The notes beneath the pieces are model-generated. The model made no database searches and was not told where the DNA came from. It saw nothing but the letters and a program-made list of their open reading frames with translations. DNA of 11,813 nucleotides from an uncultured bacterium (GTDB lineage: Bacteria > Cyanobacteriota > Vampirovibrionia > Gastranaerophilales > Gastranaerophilaceae), in NCBI GenBank assembly GCA_900553845.1, contig USEW01000045.1, positions 1-11,813 of the forward strand, given 5' to 3'. Below, piece after piece: positions 1-6,519 of this stretch (positions are counted from its first letter, which is position 1; the number at the start of each line of letters is the position of its first letter). The position numbers were made by a program, and so were the translations under genes.

Positions 1-3
1 TAA

Positions 4-216
4 CGAAAAAGTAAATTCCAGAGAAAGGATTTTTATAAAAAAGGTAAATTATCCAAAGACGGGATTTCTTTTGCAGATAAGTCTTGTTGGCAAGGGTGGT
101 GAAATGGTTTCATCAATGTTATTGAATTTGATAAATAAGAAGTTCCTGTTAAATATGATTTTTCAGATAGAAGCTCTATATTTTTTATAAAAAATTTAAC
201 ATGGAAAAATACCTAA
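4..216 (+). pseudogene. Unrecognised decayed coding fragment
   Basis: One frame stays protein-like from base 4 to a TAA at 214-216, interrupted by TGA at 100-102 and TAA at 136-138. The translation reads like real protein (for example SKDGISFADKSCWQGW, then NGFINVIEF, then EVPVKYDFSDRSS), with aromatic and charged residues in natural proportion. The TGA directly follows a Trp codon and the TAA sits where Gln would fit, so both could be single transitions from TGG and CAA. I do not recognise the family. It need not belong to the Res remnant that follows, which is in another frame. The fragment starts right after a TAA at bases 1-3, and no start codon or ribosome binding site can be assigned. 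Confidence 0.25.
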
Positions 217-989
217 AAATTTTCCGTATATTCGTTATATTAGATTTACCAAAGACCTTAAGGTAAAGATTGAAATGTTTTCCAAAGAACAAGGTGGAAG
301 AATTAAAAGACTTTCGAGGTATTGGTTGGACAGTCATTAGCAGAATTATCTTGGGGCTTAAGTTAATATAAGGATTATTATGTTACAGAAAATCCAAGAA
401 AAAACAGTTTAAAAATTACACCCCCGGATGGCGTATTATTCTTAAGGAAGGACAATGTAACGATGAAGTAAATCAAGATAAAGCAGTTAAAATTCAAATA
501 CAATTAGCTATTAAAAACCATTTAGAAAAACAATTTCTTATTCTTAAGCGTGGTGAAAAAATCAAGACATAAACTTTATTCTTTAAAGATGAAGTAATAA
601 AAGTTCGTGATGAGAATGCCTCCGATAAAAGAGGTGAATATCTTAAAATATTTGAGGAAGAATATTCCAAGCTGATAAAAGAATAAAAGGATAAATTCCA
701 AAAGTATTCTGATTTATTTCTTAATTATGAAAATATAGAAGAAGTAAGACAAAAGCTCTTTGCAAAAGATAAACAAGGCAAAATTATGAACCTTGAAGTT
801 CTTAATGAAGGCAAATAATATTCTAAAGCTACTTAAGAATTAGTAGATAAGCAAATAGATTTTATATTAAATGGCAAAGTTGAGTTGATTTCCCATTGTG
901 CCTTAATAGAAGGGTGGGATAATCCAAATGTATTTACACTGTGCAACTTAAGAAAAGGCATTACAAAAGAAAATTTGGCATAATAAGTA
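200..989 (+). pseudogene. Type III restriction enzyme Res subunit, decayed C-terminal half
   Basis: Three frames tile into one recognisable Res (SF2 helicase/nuclease) stretch. Bases 200 to about 312 give PYIRYIRFTKDLKVKIEMF. Bases 313 to about 446 give FEVLVGQSLAELSWGLS, stop, YKDYYV and then PDGVLFLRK. Bases 447-989 give KIQIQLAIKNHLEK, TLFFKDEV and the helicase signature SHCALIEGWDNPNVFTLCNL. In intact type III Res proteins this is the region with RIQI..TI..H, SLFFID and EGWDNPNVFQICTLR, followed by RQ-IGRG. Frame changes fall near 312 and 446. The in-frame stops are all TAA, at 364, 570, 684, 816, 834, 981 and 984. The N-terminal Walker A/DEAD half and everything after the RQ-IGRG position are absent, and no Mod gene is in the window. 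It is non-functional. The family call is firm from the EGWDNPNVF motif. Confidence 0.8.
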
Positions 990-1168
990 TGATTTAAAGA
1001 CTATTGAATGTTTTGAATCAAAGAATATTATCATCAAAACATATAGTACAAGATATTTTAAAAGTAAGAATTGAACCATTATAAGAACTTTGCATGTTTA
1101 TGATATAATTAAGACATATAATTTGATTATTTTGTAAGTTTTGTAGCAAATTAGTTAAAATCTGTTTT

Positions 1169-2167
1169 TTATACAGTTGAGACCAATTCTTTGTTGATTG
1201 ATTTTTGTACAAGAATATTTGTCCATTTCCCGCATTTGTCACCCCAGCGGGCAGAGATTTCACCATCATAAATAACTTCAACTACTTCGCACATATTTGC
1301 ACATCCATCACATCTAAATGTTCTAGGTTTAATTTCTTTTTCCGAACACTCAAAACCTTTAAAAGTTGTTTGTTTCCCTGTTTTCTTAATATAATCTTTT
1401 GCTAAAAGTCCAATTCCGATTGCACCCATAACATCAAAATATTTTGGAACTATGACGTTACAACCAGTTTCTTTCTCAAAAGCAGCTTTTATTCCTATGT
1501 TTGCAGCGACGCCTCCCTGGAACATAAACGGAGGTTTTAATTCGTGTCCCCTGACTAAATTGTTGATATAATTTCTAACAAGTGCTTCACAAAGACCTTT
1601 TATAATATCAGCTTTGGAGAACCCAAATTGCTGTTTTGCAATCATATCTGATTCTGCAAAAACAGTACATCTTCCGGCAATTCTTACATCTTCTGTTGAA
1701 GATAATGCCATTTCTCCGAATTTTTCAATAGGTACTTTTAATCGTTCAGCCTGATGGTCCAGAAAAGAACCAGTTCCTGCTGCGCAAACTGTATTCATTG
1801 CAAAATCAACTACACATTTGTTTTTAATAAAAATGATTTTTGAATCCTGGCCGCCGATTTCAAAAATTGTTGATATTTCGGGATTGTAATGAATTGAAGC
1901 TGTTGCATGTGCCGTAATTTCGTTTTTTACAACATCAGCCCCTAGTAAAATTCCTGCAAGCTGACGCCCGCTGCCAGTTGTTCCAACGCCAAGAACTTCT
2001 AAATCAGGCATTTCATTTGAAAGATTTTTAAGTCCTTGTTTTACACATTCTATTGGCTGTCCGTTCGTTCTTATATATTGTTTTGATAACACCTCTTCTT
2101 CAGGGCTAAGTGCGACAATATTTGTACTAACTGAGCCGATATCTATACCTAAATATGCTTTAATCAT
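1169..2167 (-). CDS. ATP-dependent activase of the 2-hydroxyacyl-CoA dehydratase / BadF-BcrA family, with Cys-rich C-terminal extension
   Basis: This is a 332-aa ASKHA-fold ATPase of the HgdC/FldI/BadF family. The known role is to bind one [4Fe-4S] cluster at a homodimer interface and use ATP to push a low-potential electron into a partner FeS protein. Visible motifs are the phosphate-1 loop YLGIDIGSVSTN (5-16), GVGTTGSGRQLAG (60-72), FEIGGQDSK (102-110), the cluster Cys in CAAGTGSFLDHQ (C128), the second cluster Cys in GRCTVFAESDM (C167), and FQGGVAAN (216-223). Beyond the usual 260-270 aa there is an extension with C286, C289, C293 and C312 (CDGCANMC...CGKW), a probable extra metal site. 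The ATG at 2167 is preceded by AAAGGAG and overlaps the stop of the upstream gene by 8 nt, so the two are translationally coupled. It is the last gene of the operon. I see no convincing terminator in 990-1168. Confidence 0.93.
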   Translation of the reverse strand: MIKAYLGIDIGSVSTNIVALSPEEEVLSKQYIRTNGQPIECVKQGLKNLSNEMPDLEVLGVGTTGSGRQLAGILLGADVVKNEITAHATASIHYNPEISTIFEIGGQDSKIIFIKNKCVVDFAMNTVCAAGTGSFLDHQAERLKVPIEKFGEMALSSTEDVRIAGRCTVFAESDMIAKQQFGFSKADIIKGLCEALVRNYINNLVRGHELKPPFMFQGGVAANIGIKAAFEKETGCNVIVPKYFDVMGAIGIGLLAKDYIKKTGKQTTFKGFECSEKEIKPRTFRCDGCANMCEVVEVIYDGEISARWGDKCGKWTNILVQKSINKELVSTV

Positions 2168-3251
2168 TTTTTTCTCCTTTATTTTTTCTTAATAAATCAA
2201 TAAAAGCCTCTATTCTTGTCATATTATTGGCAATACCTGTCTGTTCATCAAGTGATAATGTTAAAATTGGAAGGTCATTATCTTTTGAAATATTTGCAGT
2301 AAGTGTTTGAGTTACAAGTTCTGGCAAACAACCAAAAGGCATTAAATGAACAATCCCGTCAACTCCTTGTTTTTTGTATTCAAGCATATTTCCTATATTG
2401 TGGCATTCATGTCCTCCGATTTGTATTTTTAAGTATTTTTTGCATCTGTCAAGCAAATGCTGCCCCGACGCCTTTTTAAAAATCTTAGGAATAACAGCAT
2501 GATTTATCCATTCGGAAATATACATAGAATTTGTAACTTCACAGCCCAGAGAATTTAAAACCTCAATAATGTTCATATTCACTGAAGGTTCCATTACTAC
2601 ATAAATTTCACCTACTATCCCTACTTTGATTTTATCTTTATGAATATCTGAAATCGCAACATTTTCAATCAGTTCTTTGTTCTTTGTATAAAGTTTATTT
2701 ATATTGTTTAGTGAATTAGCTTTTTTATCAAAATCATTTAAAGCATTTTTAAAAACAGTATTGAATGAACCGGGAACTTTTTCGTATGCTCTTCTAATTT
2801 CAACAATTCGTTGAAGATTATCGATCGCTTCAGCAAGCTTGTATGCCGTATAAAAATTACCAAATGTTTGGCACCATGATTTTCTTCCTTTAATTTTTTT
2901 TATATTTTCAATAAATTGTTTTGGATTTCTGCCAAAATCATCAAAAACAATAAAATTAACATCATAACCTAAATTTGCTAAAGTTTTTTGATGTAATTGA
3001 GCATATAGACCGGCTCTGCACGGGCCGCTTCCACCTGATGTTAAAATTGTATCAGCACCTTTTTCTATTGCTTCAATATAAGTTCCTAAAAGAACCTTAT
3101 AAGGAAAGCAGGCAAATTCAGGACTGTTTTTTACGCCCAAATCAATAGTTCTTTTTGTTGGAATATCAGGCATTATATAGTCAATTTCAAAGAGTTCCAG
3201 TAATTTTTTATAAAAGACCTGTACTCCCATATGCGGATATGAAACTTTCAT
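2160..3251 (-). CDS. HgdB/HGD-D-like FeS subunit (COG3581-type, BcrC/BadD/HgdB family)
   Basis: A 363-aa protein of the 2-hydroxyglutaryl-CoA dehydratase D-component superfamily, whose members carry a cubane or double-cubane FeS cluster reduced by the activase encoded next to it. Conserved Cys-containing blocks are FACFPYKVL (C48), SGGSGPCRAG (C78), SWCQTFG (C127), GGHECHNIGN (C283) and MPFGCLPEL (C308). The C-terminus (PILTLSLDEQTG...TRIEAFIDLL, about 328-354) matches the end of the upstream subunit, so the two are distant paralogues. The ATG overlaps the preceding stop in TAATG, and the 3' end overlaps the activase start by 8 nt. The real substrate is unknown: dehydratase, aromatic-ring reductase or double-cubane reductase are all possible. 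No HgdA homologue is present, so the upstream DUF2229 protein is the natural partner. Confidence 0.85.
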   Translation of the reverse strand: MKVSYPHMGVQVFYKKLLELFEIDYIMPDIPTKRTIDLGVKNSPEFACFPYKVLLGTYIEAIEKGADTILTSGGSGPCRAGLYAQLHQKTLANLGYDVNFIVFDDFGRNPKQFIENIKKIKGRKSWCQTFGNFYTAYKLAEAIDNLQRIVEIRRAYEKVPGSFNTVFKNALNDFDKKANSLNNINKLYTKNKELIENVAISDIHKDKIKVGIVGEIYVVMEPSVNMNIIEVLNSLGCEVTNSMYISEWINHAVIPKIFKKASGQHLLDRCKKYLKIQIGGHECHNIGNMLEYKKQGVDGIVHLMPFGCLPELVTQTLTANISKDNDLPILTLSLDEQTGIANNMTRIEAFIDLLRKNKGEKND

Positions 3252-4228
3252 TATGATACCTCACTTTTTAGTTTTGCTATCATATCAACAAATGCCTCTA
3301 ATCTTGTTTGAAGATGATTCTCTCCGGTGTGTTCATCAACTCTTAATGTCATAAAAGGTTTGTTATATTTTTCAGAGTCTAGTTCCAAATATTTTCCAAT
3401 AAATGAGTCAGGACCGCAGCCAAAAGCCGTAACGTGGATTACACCGTCAATGTTTTTATCCTCAAGGAAATGGTATGCACTTCCAATAGTTTTGTTTGAA
3501 AAAGTCCAAAAAAGTTTTTTGTCAAATCTTTTTAGTTCTTTTTCAATTTCATTTTCAGAAAGCATTTCAAATGTCACTGTATTTACCCCAAGATTAGATA
3601 ACTTTTCAAGCACATTCATACTTATAAAATCGTCATAAATATCATAAACATACCCAACAACTCCAATTTTGATATTTTGTTTTTTGATTTTTCTTTCAAT
3701 ACCATACAAAACTTTGTTGTTTGCCTCAATGCTGTTATATTTTTCAATAATACAAAGTTTGCGATATTCAAGCCATTTCTTTCTTGCATAACAAACAGCA
3801 TTATATAAAACTTTTTTATCTATATTTAATTTTTCCAATAAAACTTTGTAATTATTGACTTTACAAATATCATCACTATCTGAAATAATATTATTTGTTA
3901 ATATTTTATTTTTTAGTTCAGGGATGGCATGTTCAAGTAAATCAGGCAGCCCCATAAATTTAGGACAAAATGCGTCTTTATCTCTAATTGAAACAAATCT
4001 TGGAATATACACATAATCTATATTTAAGTCAAGAAGCTCAATAACATGACCTGCATAAATTTTCATCGGTGCACACATCTCTGGCACCATTTTACGAACA
4101 CCTTTATCTAAAATCATTTTGGTCGTTTCATGTGAAAGTATAACTTCACAGCTGAGTTTTTCAAAAAATGGTTTGAAAAATGAAAGATAATATTGATTTA
4201 ATAATGCTGATGGCAATCCTATTTTCAT
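3251..4228 (-). CDS. DUF2229 (COG3580-type) activase-associated FeS subunit
   Basis: A 325-aa protein opening MKIGLPSALLNQYYLSFFKPFF, the typical DUF2229 start (MKIG.P.ALL..Y..), so I place the start at the ATG at 4228. The frame also opens at an ATG at 4258, touching the SDR stop, but that start has no Shine-Dalgarno and would add ten atypical residues. GAAGAG lies just upstream of 4228. Conserved blocks are EMCAPMKIYAGH (C52), DAFCPKFMGLPDLL (C88) and HVTAFGCGPDSFIG (C271), followed by the PFMTLRVDEHTGENHLQTRLEAF tail shared with the next gene. In many anaerobes this domain is, as I recall, fused to activase and HGD-D domains in one very long protein; here all three are separate genes. It probably forms an FeS heterodimer with the 2160-3251 product. 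Its chemistry is not established for the family. Confidence 0.85.
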   Translation of the reverse strand: MKIGLPSALLNQYYLSFFKPFFEKLSCEVILSHETTKMILDKGVRKMVPEMCAPMKIYAGHVIELLDLNIDYVYIPRFVSIRDKDAFCPKFMGLPDLLEHAIPELKNKILTNNIISDSDDICKVNNYKVLLEKLNIDKKVLYNAVCYARKKWLEYRKLCIIEKYNSIEANNKVLYGIERKIKKQNIKIGVVGYVYDIYDDFISMNVLEKLSNLGVNTVTFEMLSENEIEKELKRFDKKLFWTFSNKTIGSAYHFLEDKNIDGVIHVTAFGCGPDSFIGKYLELDSEKYNKPFMTLRVDEHTGENHLQTRLEAFVDMIAKLKSEVS

Positions 4229-4258
4229 GAATTTCTCTTCAATACCTAATTCCAACAT

Positions 4259-5014
4259 TTAATTTAATATTGTATTTACAATGCCGCCGTCAACAGGAAT
4301 TGTTGTACCTGTAATATAGCTGCCTTCATCTGTAGCAAGTAGAATAGCAATCCCTGTGCAATCGTTTGGTTTTCCCAAGCGGTTCAAGGCTATAGAGCGT
4401 GTTTGCTTTTCTAAAAATTCTTCAGAAAAATCATTCTTAACGTGTTCTGTTTCAGTTGGGCCTGGAGCGATGGTGTTTACTGTAATATTATCCTTGCCCC
4501 ATTCGGCAGCAAGAGCTCTTGCAAGAGCAACAACTCCGCCTTTTGCTGCTGAATAATGTGACATAAGAGGAATGCCCATAAGCCCTTGACCTGAAGTAAT
4601 AAATATTATTCTTCCATATTTTTGTGCACTCATATATTTTGCAGCACTTTGTGCGCACCAAAAAGCGCCATTAAGATTTATATCGACTACTTTTGCCCAT
4701 TCTTCTTGTGTAATATCAAGTGCATTGGTTATTGGAAAATATCCTGCACTGTTTATTAAAATATCCAAATGTCCATATTTGTCATTAATATACTCCATTA
4801 AATCTTCAACTTCGTCTTTGTTTGAAATATCAATCTGTAAACTGCATCCTGTGTGTTTAATATCATTAAATAATTTTTGCATTTCATGCACACGTTTTTC
4901 ATTTCTACTTGCAACTATTACAGTTGCACCTTCTTTTATAAATCCAAATGCAATCTCTTTTCCTATTCCTGAAGTTCCACCTGGTATAACAACAACTTTT
5001 CCTTTTAATTTCAT
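4259..5014 (-). CDS. Short-chain dehydrogenase/reductase (SDR), FabG-like
   Basis: A 251-aa classical SDR, an NAD(P)-dependent oxidoreductase of hydroxyl/keto groups. Motifs are the nucleotide-binding loop GGTSGIG (12-18; a Gly replaces the usual Thr of TGxxxGIG), LINSAG (86-91, variant of NNAG), the N115 region (DINLNGAF), catalytic S141 in ITSGQG, YSAAK with Y154 and K158, and PGPTETE (184-190). The C-terminus ends with the usual TGTTIPVDGG. Length and motif order fit cytosolic FabG/3-hydroxyacyl-CoA dehydrogenase-type enzymes. The start is ATG 5014, 6 nt after GGAG; a TTG 12 nt upstream in the same frame would lie on that GGAG. It sits 14 nt after the TetR gene, and its stop abuts the next frame. 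From context it probably acts on an acyl-CoA or alicyclic intermediate of the FeS enzyme encoded downstream. Substrate and cofactor cannot be read from the sequence. Confidence 0.92.
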   Translation of the reverse strand: MKLKGKVVVIPGGTSGIGKEIAFGFIKEGATVIVASRNEKRVHEMQKLFNDIKHTGCSLQIDISNKDEVEDLMEYINDKYGHLDILINSAGYFPITNALDITQEEWAKVVDINLNGAFWCAQSAAKYMSAQKYGRIIFITSGQGLMGIPLMSHYSAAKGGVVALARALAAEWGKDNITVNTIAPGPTETEHVKNDFSEEFLEKQTRSIALNRLGKPNDCTGIAILLATDEGSYITGTTIPVDGGIVNTILN

Positions 5015-5020
5015 ACTACA

Positions 5021-5026
5021 CTCCAA
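5021..5026 (-). promoter_or_regulatory. Shine-Dalgarno of the SDR gene (decides its start)
   Basis: On the minus strand TTGGAG precedes ATG 5014 with a 6-nt spacer. The TTG of this same element is an in-frame alternative start, which would make the ribosome site part of the coding sequence; the ATG is therefore preferred. Confidence 0.7.
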
Positions 5027-5028
5027 TC

Positions 5029-5643
5029 TTATTTAATACTGTCTTCAATTAAATCCAATGTATTATCCAGTTCTCTTTCTATTTCATCATTTGAAATATC
5101 AATCTCAAATAAATATTTTTGAAGAATAATCGACTGGGCAAATCCTAAAAAAACTCTTGATATTGTATTTGTTCTAGTTTCAGAAGCGTTAGTTTTTTGC
5201 CTAATAACTTTTTTCATATAATTTAATGCTTCAAAAACTTTTGGAAATAATATATTGCTTGTCTGCTCTTTCAGGTTTGGCGAATACTGCATTTCAATAA
5301 GCAATAATTTGATTAACTTGGCATTCTTTTCAAAAAAATTAAGTCTTTCTTTTATAACAGATTTTATAAAATCCCGCATAGGATAATGTTTTGAATTTTC
5401 TATATTTTTCATCAAAGGAATAATTGAGATATTTTCAATAATGTTCCCTATAGCAGTAGCACCTATTTCCTTTAAAAGTTTTTCCTTATTTCCAAAATGT
5501 TTGAAAATTATAGCTTCAGATACACCTGCCTCTTTTGCAATTAAGGCTGTTGTAGTTGCGCTATAGCCTTTAGATGCAAACAGTTTAATAGTCGAATCTA
5601 TAATATTTTGCATTGTTTTTTCTTTTTTTGCTGTTGTTGTCAT
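5029..5643 (-). CDS. TetR-family transcriptional repressor
   Basis: A 204-aa, one-domain-plus-ligand-domain regulator. The N-terminal TetR DNA-binding domain is plain: KTMQNIIDSTIKLFASKGYS (9-28), then TTTALIAKEAGVSEAIIFKHFGNKEKLL (30-57), containing the helix-turn-helix with the usual F-x-x-K-x-x-L ending. The helical C-terminal part (about 70-200) is variable and would bind an effector; I cannot name the effector. The frame is open up to 5688, but that extension would be encoded by the operator and promoter themselves, so the ATG at 5643 is chosen. It is the first gene of the operon, and a perfect palindrome lies 18 nt upstream, overlapping the promoter. Autorepression and control of the four downstream genes are therefore inferred. 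Confidence 0.92.
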   Translation of the reverse strand: MTTTAKKEKTMQNIIDSTIKLFASKGYSATTTALIAKEAGVSEAIIFKHFGNKEKLLKEIGATAIGNIIENISIIPLMKNIENSKHYPMRDFIKSVIKERLNFFEKNAKLIKLLLIEMQYSPNLKEQTSNILFPKVFEALNYMKKVIRQKTNASETRTNTISRVFLGFAQSIILQKYLFEIDISNDEIERELDNTLDLIEDSIK

Positions 5644-5661
5644 AAAAATTTTCTCGATTAT

Positions 5662-5681
5662 AAGTAAGTAATTACTTACTT
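5662..5681. promoter_or_regulatory. Palindromic operator, probable TetR binding site
   Basis: A perfect 20-bp palindrome with half-site AAGTAAGTAA. It lies between the -10 box and the start of the TetR gene and overlaps the end of the -10 by two bases. AGTAA/TTACT-type palindromes of this length are common operators of TetR-family repressors. Bound repressor would cover the transcription start. Confidence 0.8.
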
Positions 5682-5708
5682 TATACAATAATTTATTTTT
5701 TTTGTCAA
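5680..5708 (-). promoter_or_regulatory. Sigma-70 promoter of the TetR-SDR-activase operon
   Basis: On the minus strand TTGACA (5708-5703) and TATAAA (5685-5680) are separated by exactly 17 nt. This is a consensus -35 with a near-consensus -10, reading into the TetR gene. The expected transcription start is near 5673, inside the palindrome. Confidence 0.8.
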
Positions 5709-5829
5709 GAGTAAAATAATATTAAATTAATAACATATATATATTGACTGTTTCAAAGATTAGGACAAGCTGACTTTAACTACTTCTTATTAAACTGTTG
5801 GAAAATAATGATCTATAGGGAATAGTATA

Positions 5830-5991
5830 GTGAATTATACAACTAGTATGAAATATACCTTTGTTGAATTTATAAGTAAGAAAGCAAAAGCAACTTTTAA
5901 AGCTGTCTTTAAAAGTTGTTTACAAGTTATACCTAATCAGATTTTAGAATTGATTAAAAGCGGTGTTATTGGTCTTTTTTATAGTAGATAA
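5830..5991 (+). CDS. Small hypothetical protein (53 aa from GTG, 47 aa from ATG 5848)
   Basis: An open frame with a GTG at 5830 preceded by AGGG 9 nt upstream, and an in-frame ATG at 5848 that lacks its own Shine-Dalgarno. The product is basic and amphipathic (KYTFVEFISKKAKATFKAVF, then LQVIPNQILELIKSGVIG) and ends with TAA TAA. No signal peptide or clear membrane span is visible. A 28-nt hairpin lies inside the frame (5891-5918), encoding KATFKAVFKS. The next frame (6008) begins 16 nt after the stop behind a strong AAAGGAG, so the two look like a former two-gene unit. I do not recognise it. As its neighbours are broken, it may itself be a remnant or an unexpressed frame. Confidence 0.4.
   Translation: MNYTTSMKYTFVEFISKKAKATFKAVFKSCLQVIPNQILELIKSGVIGLFYSR
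5888..5921. repeat. Perfect 12-bp inverted repeat with 4-nt loop (hairpin)
   Basis: Arms CAACTTTTAAAG (5891-5902) and CTTTAAAAGTTG (5907-5918) are exact reverse complements around the loop CTGT. The stem can extend three more pairs (one G-T, two A-T) to 5888-5921. No long T-run follows on either strand, so it is not a typical intrinsic terminator. Confidence 0.85.
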
Positions 5992-6007
5992 TAAAAGGAG
6001 AAGAATT

Positions 6008-6245
6008 ATGAACCAATTAACACCTATGCAAAAAGCAATGTATGAATTCTTAAAATAAACTTATGATAATCTTGTTAAAAAAGCCAATGTCACACAACAA
6101 GAAAAATGGGGATTAGAACTTTGCAAAGATTTATTGAAAGCATTTAAAGTCGGTCAAGATTTACCTAATCCAAATATCTTTGGTACATTAGAGTGAAAAC
6201 TATTGGGGAAGCTTAACAAATATTGAACAAATATTTTCCCATTGA
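6008..6245 (+). pseudogene. Broken small hypothetical gene
   Basis: ATG 6008 has an excellent AAAGGAG ribosome site at 5994-6000. The frame reads MNQLTPMQKAMYEFLK, then TAA at 6056-6058, then continues TYDNLVKKANVTQQEKWGLE, CKDLLKAFKVGQDLPNPNIF and GTLE before TGA at 6194-6196. A shift to another frame from 6192 keeps protein-like sequence (SENYWGSLTNIEQIFSH) up to a TGA at 6243-6245. One nonsense change, plausibly CAA to TAA, and one frameshift would therefore have destroyed a protein of about 78 residues. The family is not recognised. It might be a phage, plasmid or island accessory gene, judging only from its small size and pairing with the 5830-5991 frame. Confidence 0.5.
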
Positions 6246-6363
6246 TAGATTTAGTTATCAGCTTTTAGATAAAATAATGTTAAACCTAAAGCTTCTTCTG
6301 AGTACATGCAAAGCATTTTAAAACTGCGAAACAATCGTTAATTAAGATGCTAAAATTCCCTTA

Positions 6364-6510
6364 TCAATTCAAAGGGATTATTATATCGGCAAATGTCTGT
6401 AAAGATTGAAGTTTAAGATGTTTTGCAGAATTTTTCATCCAATAGCAACGTTCTACAATACCCTTGATTATATTCTTTTTATAAATATTGCAATTTGTCA
6501 ACAATATATA
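6364..6510 (-). pseudogene. Short coding remnant, C-terminal end of an unidentified protein
   Basis: A 48-codon open stretch with no ATG near its 5' end. It reads IVERCYWMKNSAKHLKLQSL, then QTFADIIIPLN before TGA. The middle is rich in Cys, Trp, Tyr and His and looks like real protein rather than random AT-rich translation. It lies behind the decayed third gene of the methyltransferase operon on the same strand but in no obvious continuous frame with it. The family is unknown, and it could also be chance. A weak stem (TCCCTT/AAGGGA) overlaps its stop. Confidence 0.3.
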
Positions 6511-6519
6511 TCAATAATA

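Noticed and set aside
990..1168. Operon terminator downstream of the activase
   Set aside because: No GC-containing stem followed by a T-run is visible on the minus strand in this stretch.
1018..1281. 87-codon frame overlapping the 3' end of the activase
   Set aside because: It overlaps the activase in another frame, has a low-complexity AT-rich translation and no recognisable domain.
3327..3638. 103-codon plus-strand frame opposite the DUF2229 gene, and similar frames at 1205-1405, 4356-4556 and 4725-5036
   Set aside because: These are antisense shadows of strongly supported genes, without their own ribosome sites or domain signatures.
3251..4258. DUF2229 gene starting at ATG 4258
   Set aside because: There is no Shine-Dalgarno, and the family normally begins with MKIG.P, which is the ATG at 4228.
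5029..5688. Longer TetR product starting at 5688
   Set aside because: The extra 15 residues would be encoded by the -10 box and the operator palindrome. The ATG at 5643 gives the normal TetR N-terminus.
6357..6377. Possible terminator (TCCCTT/AAGGGA stem, minus strand)
   Set aside because: The stem is only six pairs with a 9-nt loop and is followed by AATTTT rather than a T-run; it is too weak to call.
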